Shown: piece by piece, positions 43,585-52,658 of the stretch | How positions within the stretch are numbered: position 1 is the stretch's first letter | How the letters are laid out: each line of letters starts with the position of its first letter | Assembly (NCBI GenBank): GCA_023150835.1 | Contig: JAKLKB010000022.1 | Span: 1-64,000 of the forward strand | Source of the DNA: Myxococcota bacterium | GTDB taxonomy: Bacteria; Myxococcota_C; UBA6777 | DNA: 64,000 nucleotides | Direction: 5' to 3' | Position numbers and translations under genes: made by a program | Notes under the pieces: model-generated | The model's database searches: none | Seen by the model: the letters and a program-made list of their open reading frames with translations, nothing else | What the model was told of the DNA's origin: nothing

Positions 43585-44421
43585 TTAAAAGAGATCGGAT
43601 TCATCAACCGAAGGTTTGGTGGCGAGCAGACAACCCGCACGTACAACGACTTCGATCGGGGAATGTGTGTACATCGCCTCGAAGAGACGGGTGAGTTCTT
43701 GGACAACGCGGTCGCGGTTGTGATGTTGCAAGGAAGGGAGCCATAGGCTCAAAAAGCCCCGTTGGATGAAGGTGTGCGCGAACATGGCGTGGGCATTTTC
43801 AAAGAACAGGCGGAAGCTTTGACGGCGGAGATTAACGCGCTCAAAGCCGATCTGATGGAGGAGATACATGGCTTGTTCGGGGAGGCGGTAGAGGTGTTCG
43901 TGGACATCGATTTGTCGGAGGGCTTCGTGTTCGCCGATCTGTTCGAGGAAAGTGCGTGTCGGTCCAAAGAGATCGGTCAGGCTTCCACGCAAGGGCGTGG
44001 TCAATAAGGCCAATCCACCGGGCTGGAGCGTGCGCCAGATCTCTTCGAGCATGGTATCGGGGGGATCCACATAAAATAGGCCAAGGTTGCAGCACGCGAG
44101 ACCAAAGAGATCGTCGGGGATGCGGAATCGTTCGGAGAGTTCGCTGTGATGGAAGAAGATGCGGTGTTGTCGAAGGGCTTCGGTGGTTTTTTCGCGGGCG
44201 ATATCCAAGAGATCTTGGACGGGGTCGATGGCGATCAATCGGGCTTTTCCGACGAGTCGATCAAGGAGGGCAACACTGAGGTTGCCGGCGTTGCAAAACA
44301 CTTCGAGGACGGGCTGATCGAGTTGAGCGGGGACTTCGCGTAGCAGCAGTTGGGCAAAAGGCCCGGACCACAAAGGCCAGATGTCGCGTTCGTATACTGC
44401 GGCTGCGCGTTCAAAATCCAT
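43585..44421 (-). CDS. Class I SAM-dependent methyltransferase
   Basis: The protein has 278 residues; AAGGAG lies about 9 bases upstream of the start MDFERAAAVYE. Residues 35-150 show the Rossmann-type SAM fold: motif I VLEVFCNAGNLS (normally LEvGcGtG), LIAIDPVQDLL (acidic residue for SAM ribose), LACCNLGLFYV and LQPGGLALLTTPLRG. The C-terminal 130 residues are unassigned. Substrate unknown. It is convergent with nothing and divergent from the GlmS-like gene. Confidence 0.87.
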   Translation of the reverse strand: MDFERAAAVYERDIWPLWSGPFAQLLLREVPAQLDQPVLEVFCNAGNLSVALLDRLVGKARLIAIDPVQDLLDIAREKTTEALRQHRIFFHHSELSERFRIPDDLFGLACCNLGLFYVDPPDTMLEEIWRTLQPGGLALLTTPLRGSLTDLFGPTRTFLEQIGEHEALRQIDVHEHLYRLPEQAMYLLHQIGFERVNLRRQSFRLFFENAHAMFAHTFIQRGFLSLWLPSLQHHNRDRVVQELTRLFEAMYTHSPIEVVVRAGCLLATKPSVDESDLF

Positions 44422-44629
44422 TGCGCGGTGACTCCTTGCTAAAACACACTTGCGTCCGTCTGCGGAGAAAAGGCTTGCCCCCTACAGAGCGCGTTGTTTG
44501 CTGGCGGGCAAGACTTGCCCCCGATTGTGTTCCATTGTAATCTTTTTGCCCTTTTGTAGAAAAAAATGTGCAAGACGGCAGATGCGCTTGCATCGCTCGT
44601 TGCCCACCTGACGGAGGAGAAAAAACAGT

Positions 44630-47600
44630 ATGTGTGGTATCGTGGGACTCCTGACCCTTCCCGAGGCCAAGATTTCGCAAGAAGCTTTTGCCAAAGCACT
44701 GGAACAAGCCGAAGCTTTTCATCCACAGATCGCGCAGCTTGTGCCCGAGGCTTTGCACGTGGAGATCAGCCGACTTCAGGGCTGGATCGAAGAACTGCCG
44801 GGCTTTTCGACGGCGCTGGCCCTTGGCGAAGATCCCCAAAAGCAGGAGCAGATCGAGCGGATCGCAGCGATCTTCCGCGATGCTTTGCGACGTGTGCAAC
44901 TTGGACAAGAGCGTGCCGATGGCTTCCATGAGCTTGAGCAGTGGAACCAACTGGGGACGTTGTGTCGGGATCTGCTGTGGCGTTTGGAGCAGGATATCTT
45001 GGCGGGGCAACAAGAACTGTTTCAGTTTGTTCCTGCGCCTTGGCCGATAGAGTGGGCGGATCGTCTGCGTGCGATGTGGCAGATCGAGTTTGTATTACGC
45101 GGGCTGCAACGTTTGGAGATCCGAGGCCGTGATTCGGGGGGGATCAGCATCTTGCTGCATTTCCCAAACAGCGACGCCTACGACCAGATGGTCCGCCAGA
45201 TCGAAGCCTCGCCGTTGCGGGGCGAATGGTCGCGCAGACAAAAGATCGAAGGATTGTTGACAGGGGCGATCTGCGGTCACGATCTGCTGCATGGCGAACA
45301 ACGCCAGTTGATCTTTCTTTACAAAGTCGCCGCAGAGATCGGCAATATCGGCGACAACGTGCGCGAACTGCGCCGCCAGATCCACGCCGACGAGATCCTC
45401 CAAAAAGCGCTGTCTCTGCCCAATGTGCGTTGTAATCCACTGACCCACACACGTTGGGCCTCGAACGGCATCATCAACGAATACAACTGCCATCCCCAAG
45501 GCAACGATGCCAACGGCATGAACGCCGCATCCACCCGCCTGTTTGCGGTCCTCAATGGCGACGTCGACAACTTCCAAGAACTGCTCGATGCGTACACTCG
45601 CCGCACCCAGCAAAAGATGCCTGCTGGTGTGACGACCGACGCCAAGATCATCCCGTTGTTGGTCGAAGAGCGCTATCGCGCCACAGGCGATCTGCGCGAA
45701 GCCTTCCGTTTGTGCCTTCAAGAATTCCAAGGCTCTTTTGCGATCGCGCTGCATCACCTAGACGATCCCGACAAGATCTGGCTTGGCTTGGGTGGTAGTG
45801 GGCAATCGCTGTATCTGGGGATTCATCCTCACGCAACGTACGTTGCTTCCGAGCTTTACGGACTTGTCGAAGGATGCAGCGCCTTTGTGAAGCTGGACGG
45901 AGAGCGCGAGCGAGAGTCCGGAAACGCCGCATCACGCGGGCAGTTGGTTGAGATCTCGATCGGATTGATCGGGACACCTCGCCCCTTTTTGGGCTGGAGC
46001 TTTGATGGCGTGCCGTTGGGTGAAAAGGACCTGCCGATCAAGACGGCACAGATCACCACTCGCGATATCGATATCGCGGGGTATCCGCACTTTTTCCTCA
46101 AAGAGATCTCGGAGTCCGTGTCTTCAGTTCGCAAGACACTTCATGGGCGTTTCTTTTTGAAGGACGATCCCCAAGAACCCTTTTTGTTTAACTTCGATGA
46201 ATCGGCAGTTCCTGAAAGCATCTTGCGGGATCTGCGCGAAGGCAAGATCACGCAGATCTTTTGCATCGGTCAAGGGACCGCAGCGGTCGCAGCGATGGGG
46301 GTTGCCGAGGCTCTCCAAGACGCGCTCAACGGACACATCAGCATCCGCGCCACCAAAGCCACCGAGCTTTCGGGCCATATGCTGCGCGAAGATATGGAAG
46401 ATGTCCTTGCGATCGCCGTCAGCCAGTCAGGAACCACAACGGACACCAACCGAACGGTCGATCTATTGCGTCAACGCGGTGCGCGTGTACTCGCGATCCT
46501 CAACCGTCGAAACTCGGACCTCGCCTTCAAAGCCGAAGGCGTGTTGTTCACAAGCGATGGTCGAGATGTCGAGATGTCCGTCGCTTCGACCAAAGCGTTT
46601 TATTCGCAAGTGACGGCAGGAGCGCTGTTGGCGCTTTATCTCGGCTACAGCACAGGCAAGCTGTCCAATGCGCGGGTCTTGCAAGGACTCCAAGAGCTTC
46701 GTTCGATCCCTGCCAAGATGGAGCAAGTGTTGGAACTCAAGGATCAGATCCGAGAGGTGGCGCGCAAGTACGCGCTGCGCAAGCGATATTGGGCCGTTGT
46801 GGGAAGCGGTCCCAACCAGATCGCCGCCCACGAGATCCGCATCAAGCTCAGCGAACTTTGTTATAAGTCGATCTCTTGCGACTACATCGAGGACAAAAAA
46901 CATATCGACTTGAGCGCCGAACCGCTGATGTTGATCCCTGCGCTTGGACTTGATGAAGCCAACCTCAGCGACTCGGTCAAAGAAGTGGCGATCTTCAAAG
47001 CCCACCAATCCATCCCCCTTGTGATCGCAAGTCATGGAGCTGATCGGTTTCAGCATTATGCAGACGCGGTCTTTGTCGTGCCATCGACGGTTTCGCATCT
47101 CTCTCCCATCCTCGCAACCATCGTCGGCCATCTTTTCGGATACCACGCAGCTTGCGCGATCGATGACCTCTCTCAATTCCTCCGACAGATGCGTTCCAAG
47201 CTACTTGCGGCCCTACCCACCCTCGAAACAGAACCCGAGCGTTTGCTCAATCCCAACAAACACAGCGAACTGCGGTCTCTTCTGAACGAACTGCTCCAAA
47301 AGCTGCAAACACCGCACTTTAATTCGGCGCTTGAAGTCCAAACAGCCACGCGCATCGCGATCCAAACCCAACGTTTGTTGTTTGCCCACCTCGACGAATC
47401 GACCTTCGATGCGCCCGAACAAACCGAATCGCCCTTTGAGTTGGCGCAGCGGCTGTTGCAGACCTTTACGGTGGGCGTGAACGAACTGAGCCGACCGATC
47501 GACGCGATCAAGCACCAAGCCAAAACCGTCACCGTGGGGATCTCTCGCCCTTCGCCGACGCTGAGTGGCCCGATCGGTCAGGCTTTCCGAAAGATGCAGA

Positions 47601-48157
47601 TCGATCCAACGTTGGTGCTGTGGCGAAACCTCTCTTACTTGATCGCCGCCGAGCGTTTGATCGGCAAAGTCAAAGGTGCCGTCCTCTATCGCGTCGAAGG
47701 ACTCGATGCGGAGGGCTTCCCAAACTCCAAAAGCAAGATCTACAAAGAAGCCTCTTCGGGGATCGCCGAAGTGTTGCCTTCGCGTACAGAATCCGATCCC
47801 ACGCTGCGCGGCTCCAAATGGCTCGCCCTCAAAAAAAATGCCGTATCCATCGGCGTTGGGCGAAACGACAACCGCAAGATCGCGATCATCCCTCTGCGTG
47901 GAGCCGCACCCCGTCAAGCCCGCATCTTGCTGCTGCATCTGGACTTTCACGAAGAAGCCGCCCTCGCAGATCGACTCCATCTGTTGCGCGCACGCGGCCC
48001 GATCTACGACCTGTTTCGTGCGGCTGTGACGGAGATCGGTCAAACGTGGTCCGAAGATCTCTTGGCCAAAGTTCCTGTGGAGCTGCTCTTTGAAGACACC
48101 CCCGATCGTTTTGTCAGCAGCCTCCAAAAACACAGCGAATACGAAATCCGCTCATAG
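44630..48157 (+). CDS. Oversized GlmS-like glutamine amidotransferase/sugar isomerase
   Basis: The protein has 1,175 residues, about twice normal GlmS (about 610). GGAGGAG lies 8 bases upstream. It begins MCGIVGLLT with catalytic Cys2. The next glutaminase motif RGRDSGG comes at residue 165 instead of near 25, so about 135 residues are inserted. THTRWASNG, LNGDVDNF, TDAKII and FQGSFAIAL follow. Two SIS domains (about 540-690 and 720-860) contain GQGTAAVA, SQSGTTTDT and SVASTKAF. The last 300 residues are extra. It may make glucosamine-6-phosphate for the cell wall, or a variant amidation of another phospho-sugar. The core is GlmS-like; the role of the insert and tail is unknown. Confidence 0.9.
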   Translation: MCGIVGLLTLPEAKISQEAFAKALEQAEAFHPQIAQLVPEALHVEISRLQGWIEELPGFSTALALGEDPQKQEQIERIAAIFRDALRRVQLGQERADGFHELEQWNQLGTLCRDLLWRLEQDILAGQQELFQFVPAPWPIEWADRLRAMWQIEFVLRGLQRLEIRGRDSGGISILLHFPNSDAYDQMVRQIEASPLRGEWSRRQKIEGLLTGAICGHDLLHGEQRQLIFLYKVAAEIGNIGDNVRELRRQIHADEILQKALSLPNVRCNPLTHTRWASNGIINEYNCHPQGNDANGMNAASTRLFAVLNGDVDNFQELLDAYTRRTQQKMPAGVTTDAKIIPLLVEERYRATGDLREAFRLCLQEFQGSFAIALHHLDDPDKIWLGLGGSGQSLYLGIHPHATYVASELYGLVEGCSAFVKLDGERERESGNAASRGQLVEISIGLIGTPRPFLGWSFDGVPLGEKDLPIKTAQITTRDIDIAGYPHFFLKEISESVSSVRKTLHGRFFLKDDPQEPFLFNFDESAVPESILRDLREGKITQIFCIGQGTAAVAAMGVAEALQDALNGHISIRATKATELSGHMLREDMEDVLAIAVSQSGTTTDTNRTVDLLRQRGARVLAILNRRNSDLAFKAEGVLFTSDGRDVEMSVASTKAFYSQVTAGALLALYLGYSTGKLSNARVLQGLQELRSIPAKMEQVLELKDQIREVARKYALRKRYWAVVGSGPNQIAAHEIRIKLSELCYKSISCDYIEDKKHIDLSAEPLMLIPALGLDEANLSDSVKEVAIFKAHQSIPLVIASHGADRFQHYADAVFVVPSTVSHLSPILATIVGHLFGYHAACAIDDLSQFLRQMRSKLLAALPTLETEPERLLNPNKHSELRSLLNELLQKLQTPHFNSALEVQTATRIAIQTQRLLFAHLDESTFDAPEQTESPFELAQRLLQTFTVGVNELSRPIDAIKHQAKTVTVGISRPSPTLSGPIGQAFRKMQIDPTLVLWRNLSYLIAAERLIGKVKGAVLYRVEGLDAEGFPNSKSKIYKEASSGIAEVLPSRTESDPTLRGSKWLALKKNAVSIGVGRNDNRKIAIIPLRGAAPRQARILLLHLDFHEEAALADRLHLLRARGPIYDLFRAAVTEIGQTWSEDLLAKVPVELLFEDTPDRFVSSLQKHSEYEIRS

Positions 48158-48187
48158 TACGATCGTAAAGAGGTCGGGGCAGATAGG

Positions 48188-48215
48188 TGTGGCTGCCCAA
48201 GCACAGGGCGTCTAC
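48188..48215. repeat. Fragment of family B repeat
   Basis: GTGGCTGCCCAAGCACAGGG and CGTCTAC match one end of the family B unit (GGGCGTCTAC... in the 26.6 kb flank, inverted). It abuts the IscB relic. Confidence 0.45.
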
Positions 48216-48239
48216 GCACTCTTCCTCGCTTTGGCTGGC

Positions 48240-48482
48240 TGCCAGAGAGCGCTCTCGGGTGCGGCAGCGGTCAACAGCACCCGACGGGCATTGCGAGAGC
48301 GGTTGTGTGGGTTGGGTGTACCGTTGGAAATCGGAAGCGGGGGGCAAACGAAGTACAACCGCAGCCGACAAGGGTATGCGAAAACGCACTGGCTCGATGC
48401 GGTGTGTGTGGGCGTGTCGGGAGAACGTGTGTTCGTGGCCGCAGAGCAAGATAAGGGGGTTTCCACGCCGAAGAGTCGATGA
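48240..48482 (+). pseudogene. iscB: IscB nuclease C-terminal relic
   Basis: The frame encodes AAAVNSTRRALRERL, GVPLEIGSGGQTKYNRSRQG and KTHWLDAVCVG, ending at a TGA at 48480. These are three consecutive landmarks of the C-terminal part of IscB-type RuvC/HNH nucleases; KTHWLDA carries the His and Asp of RuvC-III. The RuvC-I, bridge helix and HNH parts are missing and only about 80 residues remain, so it cannot be active. Upstream in the same frame are repeat-derived residues, not IscB. No omega-RNA can be assigned. The gene was probably lost by deletion after IS200/IS605-type transposition. Confidence 0.8.
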
Positions 48483-48748
48483 TTCGCCTGCGTTCGTTTT
48501 GACAGTTTGCCTCTTTCTTTCCTCCTCTATACTTCTCGCTTTTCATCTGCCTTGCTGCCATCTCCTTCCACGACAAGCCTTGCCTTTTTGCTTGGTTGGT
48601 TTATTCTTCGTGTATGTTTTCGCGTTCATGCGATATCATCGAAGAAGAGCATCAGAAAAAGCAGAAATCAGTTAGGCGAATAAGTTCTTATTCGGATGGA
48701 TTTCGTGCGAAGCGCTGGTTCGTTGGGCTTAAAAGGAAAGGTCATCTT
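48483..48748. other. Intergenic leader of the next gene
   Basis: The stretch is T/C-rich with no recognisable gene. It must hold the promoter of the Cys-rich/RCC1 gene. TTGACA at 48499 and TATACT at 48528 are 23 bases apart, too far for one promoter. Confidence 0.35.
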
Positions 48749-51700
48749 ATGCGTTGGTTTGGCATGGTTTTCTGGAGTATTGTGCTGGGTGGGAGTATGG
48801 TGTCGTGTGGAGGGGGAGGAGAGTGCATCAACAACATCCAACTGAGCGAGTACAACACAAGCGGGTTTCAATGCAGCAAAGCGTGTGATTGCAGCAATCT
48901 GCGCTATGAGGGCTACTGTATCGCGGGGGTTTGCGTCTCTTCTGCACGCACAGCCGCCCAACGACGGGGAGAGATCCGCCCCTGCAAACTCCAGCAAAAA
49001 GTCGACAAGTGTGAGTGGGGGAAACAAGAAGCACAACCTATCCCGCTCAAGGAGCTTTTGTGGGGCGATTGTGTCCCCCCAACCCCAACCCCCGAAAACA
49101 CCCGCGAAGCTTGCAGCGATAGCCAAGACAACGATTGCGATGGCCTGACCGATCTTGATGATGCGGATTGTAAAGCGTTTTGCCGTCCGGGCGACGTCAA
49201 GCCCTGTTATACAGGAGCCACAACGACACGAAATGTCGGCGAATGTAAAGACGGAACACAGACTTGCCAAGCAGATGCCTCGTGGGGGGCGTGTGCAAAC
49301 GAAGTGTTGCCTCAAAACGAAACCTGCGATGGATTGGACAACAACTGCAACGGCCAAGTCGACGAGGCATGCGGTTGTACAAAAGACGCCGACTGTCCGG
49401 GGGAATCGCGTTGCAAGTCGGGAAGCTGCGAGATCACACCTTGCCCTTCTGGACAATCGCGTTGCGGAAAAGAGTGCGTCGATCCACAAACTGATCCCCA
49501 ACATTGCGGGCGTTGTAGTCTTGCGTGTACGGGAGGCAATGCTTGTCAAAAAGGAGTGTGCCGTTGTCTCAACGGACAAACGGAGTGCAAAGGAGCTTGT
49601 GTCGATACAACCCAAAGCAACGCTCATTGTGGGGCGTGTGAGAATTCTTGTGGAGATCGCAAGGTTTGCCAACAAAGTCGCTGTGCTTGTCGGAGCGATC
49701 TGCTCGAATGTAGCGGAGATTGCGCTGATATCAACAACGACGACAAACATTGTGGAGGCTGTGGAAAGTCGTGTAAAAGTTATGAGGCCTGCCGAAGCGG
49801 AAAATGCGAATGCAAAGATCCCAAGGGATTTTGTGGTGGTGTTTGTGTGGATATCGCGACAGACAGCAAGCATTGCGGAGGATGCGACCAAGTTTGCGAC
49901 TCCAACAAAGAGCAGTGCGTGGGGGGGAAATGCGTGTGTGCTTCTTCTTTGGTCTTGTGTGATGGAGTATGCTTTGACACGAAAAGCGCCTTCCAACACT
50001 GCGGAAAATGCGGAGTGGTGTGTGGTGTCGGGGAAAAGTGCGAAGGTGGGCGGTGTGTGCCGTTGGCTTCGATCGCAGCAGGAGCGGCGAATACCTGCGC
50101 GATCTCTGGGTGTGGCCATCTCAAATGTTGGGGAAGCAACGGCGCAAATATCTTGGGGCGAACTTCCTCAACAACGCTGTACTGGCCGGGATGGGGCGTC
50201 GTAGATTTTGGCAGCGGACAAGGGCGGCAGGTTCAACAAGTCGCTGTAAATAGTTCGCACGCTTGCGCGATCTTGTTGGATCAAAGTATGCATTGTTGGG
50301 GTGCAAATCAGCACGGTCAGCTAGGCTACGGCGACACCACAAATCGCGCAACACCCGATCCTTTGGGGATAACGTTTCCCGTTGGTTTGTTTCCCAAGCA
50401 GATCACTTTGGGAGAGATGCACACGTGCGTTGTATTCAACGATCAAAGCGCCCGATGTTGGGGGAAAAATCATGTTGGGCAATTGGGATACGGAGATTCG
50501 CAACCGCGCAACAGCCCGCTCAGTCAAGCGGTTTCGGTGGGAACAGGGAGAACGGTCAAGCAGATCGAATCGCTGCTGGATCACACCTGTGCGATCTTGG
50601 ATAATGGAAGTGTCAAATGTTGGGGGGCCAATGATCGCGGACAACTCGGCTATGGCGACAAGACCACACGATCTTCTCCACCAGTGGGTGTGGTGTCTCT
50701 TGGTGCGGGTCGAACTGCGCTGGCTTTGGCGCTTGGGAGGGATTTTTCTTGTGCGCTGCTTGACGATGGCAGTGTCAAATGTTGGGGGGCCAACGATCAC
50801 GGGCAACTCGGCTATGGTGATACCACGCTGCGAGACGCCCCTGCTGCGGATGGGATCGATTTGGGGGTTGGGCGCACCGCCAAGCTGATCAAGGCGGGAG
50901 GCTCGTATGTTTGTGCGCTGCTTGACGACGGAAGCCTCAAGTGTTGGGGAAGCAACGTTGCAGGGCAGATTGGAAACGGCGAGTCAGGTTCAGGAAAGTT
51001 TCTGGCAAAGCCCGGAACCCCCGTTGCTCTGGGCGTCGGCAGGACGGCAAAAGCCCTTTCGTTGGGAGCAGGACACACTTGTGCTGTGTTGGATGATGAG
51101 AGCATCGCTTGTTGGGGGGACAACGCCAACGGTCAATTGGGCTACGGAGACAATCTGTTGCGCTCTCAAGTGACGGGTGAGCGGGTGTTTTTGGGCCAAT
51201 CGGTGTGTGGTGGGGCGTGCCGAGAGGTTTATCGATCGGGTGATTGTGGGGGATGTGGCGTTGTTTGTTCGGGCGTACAGGCGTGCTTGTCCGGCCATTG
51301 TACCGCCCCTGTGATCGCCATCCACGCCAACGCCCAATACACCTGTTCGCTGCAAAGCAACGGAGACGCCAAGTGTTGGGGAGATGGTGTTTATGGCCAG
51401 CTTGGGTACGGGGATACGTTGATGACAGGAAATAGGTACAGAAGCCCGAACCGAACGGCCATCCAAATGGGTGTGGGCCGAAGCGTACGATCGCTTGGTG
51501 TTGGAGAGAGCCACGTCTGCGCGATCTTGGACAACGGGGCGGTAAAATGTTGGGGGGATTCTACAAACGGTGCGCTGGGGTACGGTGACTTTGTGGTGCG
51601 CGATGTGCCAGACGCAAACCCAATCGATCTCGGAAGCGGGCGCACTGCCAAGGCCCTCTCCGTGGGCGGGCAGCACACTTGCGTGATCCTCGACAACGAC

Positions 51701-52447
51701 GCGCTCAAGTGTTGGGGGGTAAATATCCAAGGCCAACTTGGGCTTGGAGACCTCAACGGGCGCACGAAGCCTGAGGCCGCACCTATCAATCTTGGGACAG
51801 GGCGAACGGCGAAGGCGGTGGCTTTGGGAAAACACCATACTTGTGCGATCCTTGACAATGGGGAGGTCAAATGTTGGGGGAATGGGGTCGGCGGTCAATT
51901 GGGCTACATCAACGTTGCTGTAAAAAATGCACCCGACAGTGCGCCCGTTCCGTTGGGGGTGGGCAGGACGGCCAAAGCCATCTCAGCGGGAAAAACGCAT
52001 ACTTGTGCGATCTTAGACAACGATACGGTGAAATGTTGGGGGGCGAATGCGCAAGGAGAACTCGGTTATGGCGACACCACGTCACGCAATCCACCCGATG
52101 CCAACCCGATCAACCTCGGCACAGGGCGGACGGCCAAGGTGATCTCCGCAGGTTTGGCCCATACTTGCGCGGTCTTGGACAATGGCAGTGTGAAGTGTTG
52201 GGGAGCAGGTGGTGAGGGGCGTCTAGGCGATGGCAATGCAAAGGATCACAGCGTCCTTGCGCCGATGCTTGTGGATATCGGTGTGGGGCGCACGGCTAAA
52301 TCCGTTTCGGCGGGATCTCGGCACACCTGCGTTCTTTTGGACGATGACAACGTGAAGTGTTGGGGCTACAACTACGACGGCGAATTGGGCTACGGTGACA
52401 CGATCCATCGCACAACCCCAAGCCTCTATCCGATCCGCTTTTTTTAG
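48749..52447 (+). CDS. Cys-rich lipoprotein with two RCC1 propellers
   Basis: The protein has 1,232 residues; AAGGAAAGG lies 8 bases before the ATG. The signal peptide ends in MVSCGGGG, a likely lipid attachment. Residues 20-440 hold MopE-type motifs (DNDCDGLTDLDD, CDGLDNNCNGQVD) and five HCGxC repeats. From about 450 there are 14 RCC1-like repeats around CWGxNxxGQLGYGD. Seven come first, then a Cys-rich spacer (CGGACREVYRSGDCGGCGVVC), then seven more. RCC1 folds normally have seven blades, so two propellers are predicted. The likely place is the outer surface. Ligand unknown. Confidence 0.9.
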   Translation: MRWFGMVFWSIVLGGSMVSCGGGGECINNIQLSEYNTSGFQCSKACDCSNLRYEGYCIAGVCVSSARTAAQRRGEIRPCKLQQKVDKCEWGKQEAQPIPLKELLWGDCVPPTPTPENTREACSDSQDNDCDGLTDLDDADCKAFCRPGDVKPCYTGATTTRNVGECKDGTQTCQADASWGACANEVLPQNETCDGLDNNCNGQVDEACGCTKDADCPGESRCKSGSCEITPCPSGQSRCGKECVDPQTDPQHCGRCSLACTGGNACQKGVCRCLNGQTECKGACVDTTQSNAHCGACENSCGDRKVCQQSRCACRSDLLECSGDCADINNDDKHCGGCGKSCKSYEACRSGKCECKDPKGFCGGVCVDIATDSKHCGGCDQVCDSNKEQCVGGKCVCASSLVLCDGVCFDTKSAFQHCGKCGVVCGVGEKCEGGRCVPLASIAAGAANTCAISGCGHLKCWGSNGANILGRTSSTTLYWPGWGVVDFGSGQGRQVQQVAVNSSHACAILLDQSMHCWGANQHGQLGYGDTTNRATPDPLGITFPVGLFPKQITLGEMHTCVVFNDQSARCWGKNHVGQLGYGDSQPRNSPLSQAVSVGTGRTVKQIESLLDHTCAILDNGSVKCWGANDRGQLGYGDKTTRSSPPVGVVSLGAGRTALALALGRDFSCALLDDGSVKCWGANDHGQLGYGDTTLRDAPAADGIDLGVGRTAKLIKAGGSYVCALLDDGSLKCWGSNVAGQIGNGESGSGKFLAKPGTPVALGVGRTAKALSLGAGHTCAVLDDESIACWGDNANGQLGYGDNLLRSQVTGERVFLGQSVCGGACREVYRSGDCGGCGVVCSGVQACLSGHCTAPVIAIHANAQYTCSLQSNGDAKCWGDGVYGQLGYGDTLMTGNRYRSPNRTAIQMGVGRSVRSLGVGESHVCAILDNGAVKCWGDSTNGALGYGDFVVRDVPDANPIDLGSGRTAKALSVGGQHTCVILDNDALKCWGVNIQGQLGLGDLNGRTKPEAAPINLGTGRTAKAVALGKHHTCAILDNGEVKCWGNGVGGQLGYINVAVKNAPDSAPVPLGVGRTAKAISAGKTHTCAILDNDTVKCWGANAQGELGYGDTTSRNPPDANPINLGTGRTAKVISAGLAHTCAVLDNGSVKCWGAGGEGRLGDGNAKDHSVLAPMLVDIGVGRTAKSVSAGSRHTCVLLDDDNVKCWGYNYDGELGYGDTIHRTTPSLYPIRFF

Positions 52448-52658
52448 GACAAGAGGTTTCGCTTTCGGACCAAAAACCTCGCGTCTGCGGTACTTCAGCG
52501 AATAGACACCACAGCGGCGATCTCACAAAAAGCTTCCCTCCCCCAAAACTTTTTTGTAGTATGCAGGCGACACCCACCTTTGAAGAGAGACTCGCGGCGT
52601 TTGCAGAGGTTTTTCGCACGCCGTTGTGTAGAGCAAACCAGAAAGAAAGGGCGCTGGA

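Noticed and set aside
48499-48533. Promoter TTGACA ... TATACT
   Set aside because: The spacing is 23 bases, too long for a sigma-70 promoter.
48187-48675. 162-residue ORF with hydrophobic tail
   Set aside because: It overlaps the IscB relic in another frame, and the relic frame has clear homology.
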